From Piscinibacter gummiphilus (GTDB lineage Bacteria > Pseudomonadota > Gammaproteobacteria > Burkholderiales > Burkholderiaceae_C): DNA of 64,000 bases. The first letter of the stretch is position 1. Every line of letters starts with the position of its first letter. Both the position numbers and the translations under genes were made by a program. This document shows positions 54,906 through 63,286 of the stretch, piece after piece. The notes under the pieces are model-generated. The model was not told the origin of the DNA, ran no database searches, and was given only the letters and a program-made list of their open reading frames with translations. Location of the stretch: NCBI RefSeq assembly GCF_032681285.1, contig NZ_CP136336.1, positions 3,955,001 through 4,019,000 on the forward strand. The letters run 5' to 3'.

Positions 54906-56396
54906 TCAGCCCTTGTAGATGCCGCAGGCCACCGCCAGATCGCCGGCGCGTTCGACGTAAGACGACTTGAGCCGAATCTCGTTGGTCACCGGGTGTGCCC
55001 ACTTGTAGTCGACCCACGCCTGCCCGCCGTTGCGCGCCAGCTCGGCCATCTCCTTCACGAAGAACTTGCCGTCGACGTCCTTGCTGACGGGCCCGGCGCC
55101 GAGCGTGCGCGGGTTATTGCCGTGGGCGCAGAACTTGTAGTCGTCGATGGTGATGGCCATCAGGTACAGATCGCGGTCGATGAACTGGCCCTTGCCGAGC
55201 TTGTTGATCTCGGCGATCAGTGCGTCGCGGCCATGCGCCTTGTAGAAGGCGAGGCCCGCCTTGACCAGCGCTTCGGCTTCTTCGGCGCTGCCGTGCTCTC
55301 GCGTGCCGAGGTTGTAGCCTGCCACTGACTTCAAGAGGCCCACGGCCTGCTCGTTGAGCGTCGCGGCGGTCTGCGTCGCATCCTTCACGAGCTTGGCGTT
55401 CTGCTGGACCATGCCGTCGACCTCGGCGATGGCCTGGTTGACCGACTGGATGCCCTGGCTCTGCTCGTGGCTCGAGCCGGCCATCTCCTGCATGAGGCCA
55501 GCCACGTGCTTCACCGACGAGACGATCTCGGTCATCGCGCGGCCCGCGTCGTCGACGAGGCGGCTGCCGGTCTCGACCTTGTCGACCGAATCGCCGATCA
55601 GCGACTTGATCTCTTTCGCGGCAGTGGCCGAACGCTGCGCGAGCGTGCGCACCTCGGCCGCCACGACCGCGAAGCCGCGGCCCTGCTCGCCGGCACGCGC
55701 CGCTTCCACCGCTGCGTTGAGCGCGAGGATGTTGGTCTGGAAGGCAATGCCATCGATCACGCCGATGATGTCGGCGATGCGGCGCGAGCTTTCCTTGATC
55801 GAGCCCATCGTGGTGACCACCTGGCTCACCACTTCGCCGCCCTTCACCGCGTGGCCCGAGGCTTCGAGCACCAGCTTGTTGGCCTGCTCGGCGTTGTCGG
55901 CGTTGTGCTTCACCGTGATGGTGATCTGCTCCATCGACGCGGCGGTCTGCTGCAGCGAGTCGGTCTGCGTGGTGGTGCGTTCCGACAAGGAGGTGTTGTC
56001 GCGGTTGATCTGCGAAGAGGTGCTGGCCACCGTGGTGGTGCCGGTGCGCACGTCGCTCACCACCTTGAAGAGGCAGTCCTTCAGGCCGTGCAGGGCCTGC
56101 ATCAGCTGGCCGAACTCGTCCTGGCGCGTGTGGGTGATGGGCAAGGTCAGGTCGCCGGCCATGATCTGGCGCGCGGCGTCGAGCGCTTCGCGCACGGGCG
56201 CGGCCACGCTGCGCACCAGCCACCAGGCCAGCACCGCGCCGAAGACGACGGCCACCGCGCCGAACGCGCCAATCCAGTAGCGCGCGCTGCCCTCGGCCAT
56301 CGAAGCGGCCCACACGGTGTTCACCGCAAGGACGAGCAGCAAGGGCACGAAGCCGATCAGCAGGCGCGAGCGCAGGGTCAAGTTGTCGATCTTCAT
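54906..56396 (-). CDS. Methyl-accepting chemotaxis protein with C-terminal sensor domain
   Basis: 496 residues. Two adjacent membrane helices (about 10-30, 42-62) with almost no periplasmic domain, a HAMP linker ([20 protein letters not shown]), and the signalling domain with the hairpin-tip sequence around [20 protein letters not shown]. Residues about 375-496 form a cytoplasmic Cache-like/double-strand domain ([40 protein letters not shown]). This suggests sensing inside the cell. ATG at 56396 gives the usual [16 protein letters not shown] start; 56435 is in frame but less likely. Confidence 0.9.
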   Translation of the reverse strand: MKIDNLTLRSRLLIGFVPLLLVLAVNTVWAASMAEGSARYWIGAFGAVAVVFGAVLAWWLVRSVAAPVREALDAARQIMAGDLTLPITHTRQDEFGQLMQALHGLKDCLFKVVSDVRTGTTTVASTSSQINRDNTSLSERTTTQTDSLQQTAASMEQITITVKHNADNAEQANKLVLEASGHAVKGGEVVSQVVTTMGSIKESSRRIADIIGVIDGIAFQTNILALNAAVEAARAGEQGRGFAVVAAEVRTLAQRSATAAKEIKSLIGDSVDKVETGSRLVDDAGRAMTEIVSSVKHVAGLMQEMAGSSHEQSQGIQSVNQAIAEVDGMVQQNAKLVKDATQTAATLNEQAVGLLKSVAGYNLGTREHGSAEEAEALVKAGLAFYKAHGRDALIAEINKLGKGQFIDRDLYLMAITIDDYKFCAHGNNPRTLGAGPVSKDVDGKFFVKEMAELARNGGQAWVDYKWAHPVTNEIRLKSSYVERAGDLAVACGIYKG

Positions 56397-56502
56397 GGCG
56401 AGTCCTGATCGGAAAGCGAAACGATGCAAGTGCATCGTCTTTCTCTATCGGCGGGCGATCCGCGAAATTAAGCGGACGCTTCCGTGTCAATTCAGGCCGA
56501 AT

Positions 56503-58026
56503 TCACGCAAAACGCCCGTGAAGAAACCACCCCGGCGCGCGGCTTGTAGGCAGATGCTGTGGCCGTGTGCGATAGACCCACACCAGCCCCCCTTCGGTCG
56601 TCTGGCCGATGAAGTAGTCGCGCTCGGCCAGGCCGCCATCCCACCAGCCCGTTTCGATGCGCTCGGGGCCGACGAGCAACTGCACGAGCTGCCCATCGAG
56701 CAAGGGGTGCGACTGCCGCTCCTTCAAGGCCTGCGGCTCGGGCAGCAGCCACAGCGGGCGGGTGAGCGTCTCCCGCCCAGGCTGCGCGGCATCGCACACG
56801 GCGGCGGGGCCCACCGCATCGGCCCGCTTCATCAGCTGCGGGTCGGCTGGTACGACCTGCGTGGCGCGCTCGGGGCGGTGGTCGGCCACCGGCACCAGGC
56901 ACTGCACCTGCTCGCGGCCGAGGCGTGCCTGCAGGCGCTCGATGAGCTGCACGAGGCCGGCCCGCTCGCTCTGCGGCGTGGGGAAGAGCTCGGCATTCGG
57001 CGGCGGCCGGCGCACGATGTCGTCGGACTCGATGGCCAGCTCCAGCGTGGGCGCCGGAAGCGCCATCTGCGCCAGCCGCTCGCGCAGCAGCGTGAGCATG
57101 TGCGCCACATCGCGCGAAGGCTCCGCCAGCGCCACCTCGAGTGGGGTGATGGGGGCGGTGTGACCGTCACGCCAGCGCGCTTCGTGCTTCATCAGCAGCC
57201 GAAAGCGCGTGACGAACGCATGCTGGGCCGACAACCACGCCACCAGGCGCAGCAGCAGCATCTGCGCGCCGTGCAGCAGTTGCTCGGTGGTGTCGGCGCG
57301 GGCGAAGAGTTCGAGCCCGCTGCGAAAGGTGGGCGGCAGCACGAGGGGCTCGCGCGGGTCGGGCCGGTCGCCGAAGGCGCGGTCCATCTCGTCGAGCAAG
57401 GCCTTGCCGAAGCGCCGTGCCACGCCGGCCCGCGGCAGCTGGCGCAGCTCGCCCAGGCAACGCAGGCCCATGCCGAGCAGCGTCTGCTCATGCGGCGCGC
57501 CGGTGGCCATCACCCCGATCGGCGCTTCTTCGAGGGCGCGCTGCAGGGTGTGGCGGTCGGGGCAGTGCAGCTCGTCGTGCAGGCGCGCGAGCAGCGCCGC
57601 GCCATGCGGCGTGGGGGCGCTCACGATCTGCAGGCGGTGGCCGAACGGGGCCAGCGCATCTCTCAGCCGGCCCAGCAGCGCCGCCAGCCCGCCGAAATAG
57701 CGCAGGCTGCTCTGCACTTCGAGCAGCACGCCATCGGGCTCGTCCAGGCACACCATCGGCGTGAACGCGAGCGCCGCATGGGCCACGCCCTGCAGCGCCT
57801 GCGCGTCACGCCAGGCGTCGGCCTGCCCCAGGAGCAGGTGCGGCGCGAGCCCCAGGGCCGTGGCGCGCTTCATGCCCACGCTCACGCCGAGGGCCTGCGC
57901 GGCGGCATCGGCGCTCGCGATGAGGTGCGTGTCGACCAGCGCCATCGGCTGATCGGTGCGCTGCGGCAGGCTGGCCGCGAACGATTCCAGCGACAGCAAG
58001 GGCAGATGGACGCCAACCCACAACAT
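56503..58026 (-). CDS. imuB: ImuB, Y-family polymerase-like mutagenesis factor
   Basis: 507 residues. WVGVHLPLLSLESFA, then SVGMKRATALGLAPHLLL and CLDEPDGVLLEVQSSLRYFG correspond to the palm and fingers of a Y-family polymerase, but the catalytic acidic residues of active DinB/UmuC enzymes are not in their normal context, as in ImuB. The C-terminal tail carries RPLWLLPEPQAL and ERIETGWWDGG. It acts as the hub of the ImuA-ImuB-DnaE2 mutasome with the beta clamp. It lies 18 bp after imuA; no dnaE2 follows in this window. Confidence 0.92.
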   Translation of the reverse strand: MLWVGVHLPLLSLESFAASLPQRTDQPMALVDTHLIASADAAAQALGVSVGMKRATALGLAPHLLLGQADAWRDAQALQGVAHAALAFTPMVCLDEPDGVLLEVQSSLRYFGGLAALLGRLRDALAPFGHRLQIVSAPTPHGAALLARLHDELHCPDRHTLQRALEEAPIGVMATGAPHEQTLLGMGLRCLGELRQLPRAGVARRFGKALLDEMDRAFGDRPDPREPLVLPPTFRSGLELFARADTTEQLLHGAQMLLLRLVAWLSAQHAFVTRFRLLMKHEARWRDGHTAPITPLEVALAEPSRDVAHMLTLLRERLAQMALPAPTLELAIESDDIVRRPPPNAELFPTPQSERAGLVQLIERLQARLGREQVQCLVPVADHRPERATQVVPADPQLMKRADAVGPAAVCDAAQPGRETLTRPLWLLPEPQALKERQSHPLLDGQLVQLLVGPERIETGWWDGGLAERDYFIGQTTEGGLVWVYRTRPQHLPTSRAPGWFLHGRFA

Positions 58027-58044
58027 CGCGCGCCGCCATGACGC

Positions 58045-58842
58045 TCAGGCGAGGTTGATGAAGGTGGCGGCGTGCAGCCCGGGCAGCAGGCCCTCGGCGG
58101 TGTCGGCGCCAAACTGCGCGCGGCGCGCCGCGAGTTCCGACAGGACCGGCGGCAAGGCCAGGTGCAGCGGCGCCAGCAAGGGCGGCCCGCGCCGCTTGAG
58201 CACGCGCAGCGCCAGCTGGTCGGCCCCGGCCGGGTGGAGCGCCAAGCGCAGCGGCGCCGCGCTCGCCTGGCTTTGCATGGCCGGTTCGCGGAAGATGAAC
58301 GCCGGGCCGTCGTGCCCATGCGCGGCCAGCTGCAGGCGGCGCACACGCTCGGCCCTCACCCGCGGCGGCAACCATGCGACGACCGCCCCCACATGACCGC
58401 TCTTGAGCGCCTGCTCCAGCGCCCACAGCCGGTCGGCCCCGGGGTGCAGCTGGAGGTGCGTCTGGATCACGAGCAGCTGGGTCGCGTCCAACCCCAGCTC
58501 ACCCAGGGCGGGGGCCGAGACCGCCGCCGGTGGGTCGAACATCATCACCAGCCGGCCGGCCCGCTGGACCGAGGCCAGGCAGGCAGCCAGCAGACGGATC
58601 TCGCCGATGCCGGCATGCGAGAGCAGCAGCTCCGTGAGTGCCCGGCGCGGCCAGCCGCCGCCGGGCAGCTCGGCATCGAGCTGCTCGAAGCCGCTTGGAA
58701 AGGGGTGCTCGGCGTTGCGCCCGAGCTGGTGGGCACGCCACAGCTGGGGATGCAGGTCTTCCGGCGCCAGCACCGGCCGAGCCCGGGCGGCCGGGCCGCT
58801 GGCAAGGGGGGCATCGGGGATGAAAAGCGGCGGCGCATCCAT
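58045..58842 (-). CDS. imuA: ImuA, RecA-like/SulA-type mutasome subunit
   Basis: 265 residues. LHPQLWRAHQLGRNAEHPFP, FEQLDAELPGGGWPRRALTE and LLLSHAGIGEIRLLAACLAS resemble the RecA/SulA-like ImuA fold. ATG 58842 lies just 7 bp after the LexA box, with no clear ribosome binding site. First gene of imuAB. Confidence 0.92.
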   Translation of the reverse strand: MDAPPLFIPDAPLASGPAARARPVLAPEDLHPQLWRAHQLGRNAEHPFPSGFEQLDAELPGGGWPRRALTELLLSHAGIGEIRLLAACLASVQRAGRLVMMFDPPAAVSAPALGELGLDATQLLVIQTHLQLHPGADRLWALEQALKSGHVGAVVAWLPPRVRAERVRRLQLAAHGHDGPAFIFREPAMQSQASAAPLRLALHPAGADQLALRVLKRRGPPLLAPLHLALPPVLSELAARRAQFGADTAEGLLPGLHAATFINLA

Positions 58843-58849
58843 GAAGAGA

Positions 58850-58865
58850 CTGTATGCACATACAG
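58850..58865 (-). promoter_or_regulatory. LexA box (SOS operator) of imuAB
   Basis: CTGTATGCACATACAG has the canonical CTGT-N8-ACAG form and a palindromic core. Its position directly upstream of imuA indicates SOS induction of imuAB. It also lies 79 bp before the divergent MarR-GNAT gene. Confidence 0.9.
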
Positions 58866-58944
58866 TACTTTTCGCAACCTCGGGCGCCTTCCAGTCAGGC
58901 AAACGATTCATTGCTTTTGGCAAGTAAATGCAGACAATCCACCC

Positions 58945-59898
58945 ATGCCTGCCGCCGACCGCCTTGAAGCCATCCGCGCCTTCAACCGCTTCTACACCCG
59001 CCGCATCGGGGCGTTGAACGACACCCTGCTCGGCTCGCCCTATTCGCTGGCTGAGTCGCGCCTGTTGTGGGAGCTGGCCCACCACGAGCACACCACCGCC
59101 ACCGAACTGGCCCGCACGCTCGAGCTCGACGCCGGCTACCTGAGCCGGCTGCTGCGCCGCCTGAAAGACCAAGGCCTGATCGACAGCACCCGCTCGCCCA
59201 CCGACGCCCGCCAGACCCAGCTGAGCCTCACCCCCGCCGGCCGCGCCGCCTTCGCACCGCTCGACCAGCGCTCGCGCGAGCAGATCGGCACATGGCTCAC
59301 CCCGCTGCCCGAAGCGCACCAGCAGCAGCTGCTGCAGGCCATGGGCACGCTGCAACAGCTGCTCGGCAACGAAGCGCCTCGCCAAGGCCACGAGCCCTTT
59401 CTCCTGAGGCCGCACCGCGCGGGCGACATGGGCTGGGTGGTCTCGCGCCACGGCGCGCTCTACGCGCAGGAGTACCGCTTCGACATGCGCTTCGAAGCGC
59501 TGGTCGCGCGCCTCGCCGCCGACTTCATCGACCGCTTCGACCCCACGCACGAGACCTGCTGGATCGCCGAGCGCGACGGCCAGAACATCGGCAGCGTCTT
59601 CCTCGTGCAGGCGCGCGACGAAACCACCCACGCGCCGCTGCCCGGCGTGGCACAGCTTCGCATGCTGCTGGTCGAGCCCACCGCGCGCGGCCTCGGGCTC
59701 GGCCAGCGGCTGGTGCAGGAATGCGAGCGTTTCGCGCGCATGGCCGGCTACTCGCGCATCGTGTTGTGGACCAACAGCCTGCTGAGCGCGGCACGCGGCA
59801 TTTACCAGAAGGCCGGCTACACGATGACGGCCAGCGAGCCGCACCACAGCTTCGGCCACGATCTCGTGGGCGAGACCTGGCAGAAAGAATTGACATGA
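58945..59898 (+). CDS. MarR-type regulator fused to GNAT acetyltransferase
   Basis: 317 residues. N-terminal winged helix (RAFNRFYTRRIGALNDTLLG; ATELARTLELDAGYLSRLLR; SPTDARQTQLSLTPAGRAAF) as in MarR, then a GNAT domain (WIAERDGQNIGSVFLVQA; LLVEPTARGLGLGQRLVQEC; ARGIYQKAGYTMTASEPHH). Probably a transcription factor with an attached acetyltransferase; ligand and substrate are unknown. ATG 58945 is chosen; the longer open frame upstream is antisense to imuA. Confidence 0.92.
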   Translation: MPAADRLEAIRAFNRFYTRRIGALNDTLLGSPYSLAESRLLWELAHHEHTTATELARTLELDAGYLSRLLRRLKDQGLIDSTRSPTDARQTQLSLTPAGRAAFAPLDQRSREQIGTWLTPLPEAHQQQLLQAMGTLQQLLGNEAPRQGHEPFLLRPHRAGDMGWVVSRHGALYAQEYRFDMRFEALVARLAADFIDRFDPTHETCWIAERDGQNIGSVFLVQARDETTHAPLPGVAQLRMLLVEPTARGLGLGQRLVQECERFARMAGYSRIVLWTNSLLSAARGIYQKAGYTMTASEPHHSFGHDLVGETWQKELT

Positions 59899-60272
59899 CC
59901 TGCGATTGCGGCGCACCGCGCCGATACGAAGACTGCTGCGGCCGTTTCCACTCCGGCCCGCTGCACCCGCAAGCGCCCGACGCCGAAGCGCTCATGCGCT
60001 CGCGCTACAGCGCCTACGTGCGCGATCTCATCGACTACCTGCTCGCGACCTGGCACCCGAGCACACGGCCTTCAACGATCGAGCCCAACCCGCCCGGCCT
60101 GCGCTGGCTCGGCCTCGACGTGAAGAAGCACGAGGTGCAGGACGCCGACCATGCGACGGTCGAGTTCGTCGCCCGCAGCAAGCTGGGCGGGCGTGCCCAT
60201 CGCCTGCAGGAGAAGAGCCGCTTCGTGCGCGAAGACGGCCGCTGGTTCTACGTCGACGGCGATCTCGGTTAG
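59895..60272 (+). CDS. YchJ family protein (SEC-C motif, UPF0225)
   Basis: 125 residues. Opens CDCGAPRRYEDCCGRFHSG, the SEC-C zinc motif, then ALMRSRYSAYVRDLIDYLLA and TWHPSTRP, as in YchJ. Its ATG overlaps the MarR-GNAT stop (ATGA), so the two are translationally coupled. Function unknown. Confidence 0.9.
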   Translation: MTCDCGAPRRYEDCCGRFHSGPLHPQAPDAEALMRSRYSAYVRDLIDYLLATWHPSTRPSTIEPNPPGLRWLGLDVKKHEVQDADHATVEFVARSKLGGRAHRLQEKSRFVREDGRWFYVDGDLG

Positions 60273-60273
60273 C

Positions 60274-60825
60274 TCAGGCGAACTCTTGCCGCACGCTGGC
60301 CGACATCAGCCGGCGAATGATCCACGCCAGCAGCCCGCACGCCCCGAGCGTCACCACCACCGCCATCACGCGCGCTGCCGTCACGAAGCCGCCAAACACA
60401 CCGGCGGCCTTGGGGGGCAGCGAAGCGCTGCTCAACGCGTGGTCGACGATCGCCTGCATCAGCTCCTGCTGCAGCCACAGGCCCAGCAGGTTGGCGACGA
60501 TGGCCACCACGAGCAGGCCGATGAAGGTGCGCCGCGCCCAGTCGAGCCGCAGCAGCAGGCCGATTGCCGAGGCCAGCGTGGCCAACGAGAGCACGAGGCT
60601 CGCGCCGGTCACCCACGGCAGCTTCGCCACCAGCAAGCCCGTCAAGCCGGCCTGCGGCGGCAGGGGCAGCAGCGAGGCGAGCATCGCGTGTTGCAGCAGC
60701 GCCGAGCCGCTGGCGATCAGGCCGAGCCCGATGAACAGCCAGGCGACAGCGGTGACGAAGAGGGAACGGGCTCCAACGGCGATGGTGATGGGCATGGCGG
60801 GACTCCGGCGCACGATGGGTGTCAT
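60274..60825 (-). CDS. Hypothetical multi-span membrane protein
   Basis: 183 residues (173 if started at ATG 60795, MPITIAVGARSLF). Four hydrophobic stretches: FVTAVAWLFIGLGLIASGSA, VTGASLVLSLATLASAIGLL, TFIGLLVVAIVANLLGLWLQ and AARVMAVVVTLGACGLLAWI. Function unknown; ends just beyond the convergent ychJ stop. Confidence 0.75.
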   Translation of the reverse strand: MTPIVRRSPAMPITIAVGARSLFVTAVAWLFIGLGLIASGSALLQHAMLASLLPLPPQAGLTGLLVAKLPWVTGASLVLSLATLASAIGLLLRLDWARRTFIGLLVVAIVANLLGLWLQQELMQAIVDHALSSASLPPKAAGVFGGFVTAARVMAVVVTLGACGLLAWIIRRLMSASVRQEFA

Positions 60826-60892
60826 TTCGACAGCTCACGCGAGCTTTGTCATTCCCGCGCACAGGTGCTGCCCCGCGATGAAGGGGGAGGAA

Positions 60893-61969
60893 CTACCCGA
60901 AGCGCACTGCGTGGATCGGCGGCAGGTGGCCCGACACCTCCGCCCAGCTGTCGCCCGCGTCGTCGCTCGCCCACAGGTTGCCGGTGGTGCTGCCCATCAG
61001 CAGCGAGCGGCCGGTGTCGTCGACGACGAGGCCGTGCCGGTAGACGAGGTCGTAGCAGTCTTTTTGCGGCAGGCCGTTGCGCAGCGCCTCGAAGGTCTTG
61101 CCGCCGTCGCGCGTGCGGTGCACGAAGAGCGCGCCGTCGACCGGCACGCGCTTCTCGTCCTTCACGGCGGGGGCGAACCACGCGGTGTCGGGCTCGCTCG
61201 GGTGCGCGGCCACCGCGAAGCCGAAGCCGGCAATCGGCGGCTTCAACTCCTGCCAGCGCTGCGAGCCGTCGGTCGAGCGGAAGATGCCGTTGTGGTGCTG
61301 GCACCAGACGGCCGTGGGCACCGCGGCACACGCGGCGATGAGGTGCGGGTCCTGGGTGTTCTCGTCGTCGGCCTGGTCGGGCGGCATGAAGTCGGCGCGC
61401 ATGCCCTTGGCCTGCAGCTCCCACTGCGTGCCGCCCTCGCGGCTGCCCCACACACCACCGCAGCTGATGCCCAGCAGCAGCTCGCCCTGCCGTGTGGGGT
61501 GCGGCAGGATGGAATGGATGCCCGGCACGTCGTAGCCGCCGCCAAACCAGCCCAGCCGCTCGGGGCGCGACCAGAGCGAGTCGACCAGCTGCCAGTGCTC
61601 GCCGCCATCGGTGCTCTTGAAGAGGCCGCCGGGCAGCGTGCCGGCCCAGATGGCGCCGTGGATGGCTTCCATCGACCAGATCTGCACCAGCTTCCACGCT
61701 GACCCCTCGGCCCCTTCGGGCTGCGGCGGGTAGGTGGGCGTGTCGACCTCGCGCCAGGTCGCGCCGGCATCGTCGCTCGCGTGCACCTTCACACCGAAGT
61801 GGCCGAGGTTGAGCGCGGCCAGCATGCGGCCGTTGCCATGAATGGGTGGCAGCACCATCGACACCGGCTCGGCGAGGAAACTGACCCTCGCCACGCCCCA
61901 CCCCTTGCCAGAGCGGTTGAGTTCGAACAAGCCTTTGCGCGTGGCCACCCACGCCCTCGTTGCCGTCAT
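60893..61969 (-). CDS. Asp-box (BNR) beta-propeller protein
   Basis: 358 residues with repeated S/TxDxGxxW boxes: ASDDAGATWREV, KSTDGGEHWQLV, RSTDGSQRWQEL, TRDGGKTFEAL, ASDDAGDSWAEV. The protein is a sialidase-like beta-propeller; glycosidase activity is not implied. No signal peptide is seen. It follows the MoaD/ThiS-like gene by 4 bp, and the two form an operon. Confidence 0.85.
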   Translation of the reverse strand: MTATRAWVATRKGLFELNRSGKGWGVARVSFLAEPVSMVLPPIHGNGRMLAALNLGHFGVKVHASDDAGATWREVDTPTYPPQPEGAEGSAWKLVQIWSMEAIHGAIWAGTLPGGLFKSTDGGEHWQLVDSLWSRPERLGWFGGGYDVPGIHSILPHPTRQGELLLGISCGGVWGSREGGTQWELQAKGMRADFMPPDQADDENTQDPHLIAACAAVPTAVWCQHHNGIFRSTDGSQRWQELKPPIAGFGFAVAAHPSEPDTAWFAPAVKDEKRVPVDGALFVHRTRDGGKTFEALRNGLPQKDCYDLVYRHGLVVDDTGRSLLMGSTTGNLWASDDAGDSWAEVSGHLPPIHAVRFG

Positions 61970-61973
61970 CTCG

Positions 61974-62255
61974 TCATCCTCCTGAAAGCGCCTGCAGCAC
62001 GTGCACCTGGCTGTCGGGCTTCAACTCGTCATCCAGCCGCACGCGCTCGTGGCTGCGCCGGCCATCGATGAACACCACCACGTTGGGCCGAAGATGGCCC
62101 TGGTCGTCGAGCACGTAGCCGCGCAGCCGAGTGTTGATCTCGAACGCCGCCTGCAAGGCCTCGCGCAGCGTGGCCGCGGGCGTGTCCACCTCGGGCACTT
62201 CGGTGAAGCGCTTGAGCTGCTGGGTGAAGACGACATGGGCCACGCGGCGGATCAT
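61974..62255 (-). CDS. MoaD/ThiS-family ubiquitin-like protein
   Basis: 93 residues. HVVFTQQLKRFTEVPEVDTP, TLREALQAAFEINTRLRGYV, HLRPNVVVFIDGRRSHERVR and VHVLQALSGG. The C-terminal Gly-Gly ends the protein, as in sulfur carriers that are adenylated and thiocarboxylated. Target pathway unknown; partner genes for molybdopterin or thiamine are not nearby. ATG 62255 gives the family length. Confidence 0.88.
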   Translation of the reverse strand: MIRRVAHVVFTQQLKRFTEVPEVDTPAATLREALQAAFEINTRLRGYVLDDQGHLRPNVVVFIDGRRSHERVRLDDELKPDSQVHVLQALSGG

Positions 62256-62319
62256 GCCGCCAGGCCCGCGGAATGACCACCCGTCAGCAACCCGGCAGCA
62301 GGGCTGGGAGAATCCGCCG

Positions 62320-63207
62320 ATGCCCATCGGAGCCCTGTACGCCGCCCTCGCCTTCGCACTCTGGGGCATCTTCCCGCTCTACTTCCGCCAGATCGCGAGC
62401 GTTCCCTCCGGTGAGATCCTCGTCCACCGCATCGTGTGGTCGCTGGTCTTCGTGCTGGTGGTGCTCACGCTGCGGCGGCAGTGGGCCTGGGTCAGGCCGG
62501 TGCTGCGCAGCCCCAAGGTGCTGCTCGCGTTCGCGGCGAGCGCGGTGCTGCTGTCGGTCAACTGGCTCACCTACATCTGGGCCGTCAACCACGGCCATGT
62601 GATCGAGGCGAGCCTCGGCTACTTCATCAACCCGTTGGTCAACGTGCTGCTCGGCTACACCGTGCTGCACGAGCGGCTGCGCCCCGTGCAGTGGCTGGCG
62701 CTCGGCATCGCCGCAGCCGGCGTGTTGTGGCTCGCCGTCCTCGCCGGCCATCCGCCGTGGATCGCGCTCGCGCTGGCCGCAAGCTTCGGTGCCTACGGGC
62801 TGCTGCGCAAGGTGGCCACCCTCGGCGCGCTGGAAGGGCTCACGCTCGAGACCCTGCTGCTCGCGCCCATCGCCATCGCAGTCCTGGGCTTCTGGATGTG
62901 GCACGGCACCAGCGTCTTCCCGGCCCCCGAGGCCGGCACCAACCTCTGGCTGATCGCGGCCGGCCCCATCACCGCCATCCCGCTGCTGCTCTTTGCGGCT
63001 GGCGCACGGCAGATCTCGCTCACCACGCTCGGCCTGCTGCAGTACATCGGCCCGACCATCCAGCTGGCCATCGGCCTGTGGATCTTCCACGAGCCCTTCT
63101 CGGCCAAACGGCTGATGGGGTTTGCGCTGATCTGGACGGCGCTCGCCCTCTACAGCGCCGAGGGCTGGTGGCGTTCACGTACCACGCCCGCGCCACAAAC
63201 TGCCTGA
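62320..63207 (+). CDS. rarD: EamA family transporter RarD
   Basis: 295 residues, ten membrane helices. IGALYAALAFALWGIFPLYF, EILVHRIVWSLVFVLVVLTL, NWLTYIWAVNHGHVIEASLG and YFINPLVNVLLGYTVLHERL are hallmark RarD/EamA sequences; GLLQYIGPTIQLAIGLWIFH near the end completes the second EamA repeat. Inner-membrane exporter, substrate unknown. Confidence 0.95.
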   Translation: MPIGALYAALAFALWGIFPLYFRQIASVPSGEILVHRIVWSLVFVLVVLTLRRQWAWVRPVLRSPKVLLAFAASAVLLSVNWLTYIWAVNHGHVIEASLGYFINPLVNVLLGYTVLHERLRPVQWLALGIAAAGVLWLAVLAGHPPWIALALAASFGAYGLLRKVATLGALEGLTLETLLLAPIAIAVLGFWMWHGTSVFPAPEAGTNLWLIAAGPITAIPLLLFAAGARQISLTTLGLLQYIGPTIQLAIGLWIFHEPFSAKRLMGFALIWTALALYSAEGWWRSRTTPAPQTA

Positions 63208-63286
63208 ATTACCGTCTTTTCGGGACGACTGGTTGGCGTGCGCTCGCCTACCATAGGCAATCCCGTTTTCTTCTCATGGCTTTGTG

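Noticed and set aside
56317..58041. Plus-strand ORF of 574 codons
   Set aside because: Antisense to imuB and the chemoreceptor start; Arg/Gln/Leu-rich shadow frame with no domain.
58072..58944. N-terminal extension of the MarR-GNAT frame
   Set aside because: Antisense to imuA and would read through the LexA box; the MarR fold starts just after ATG 58945.
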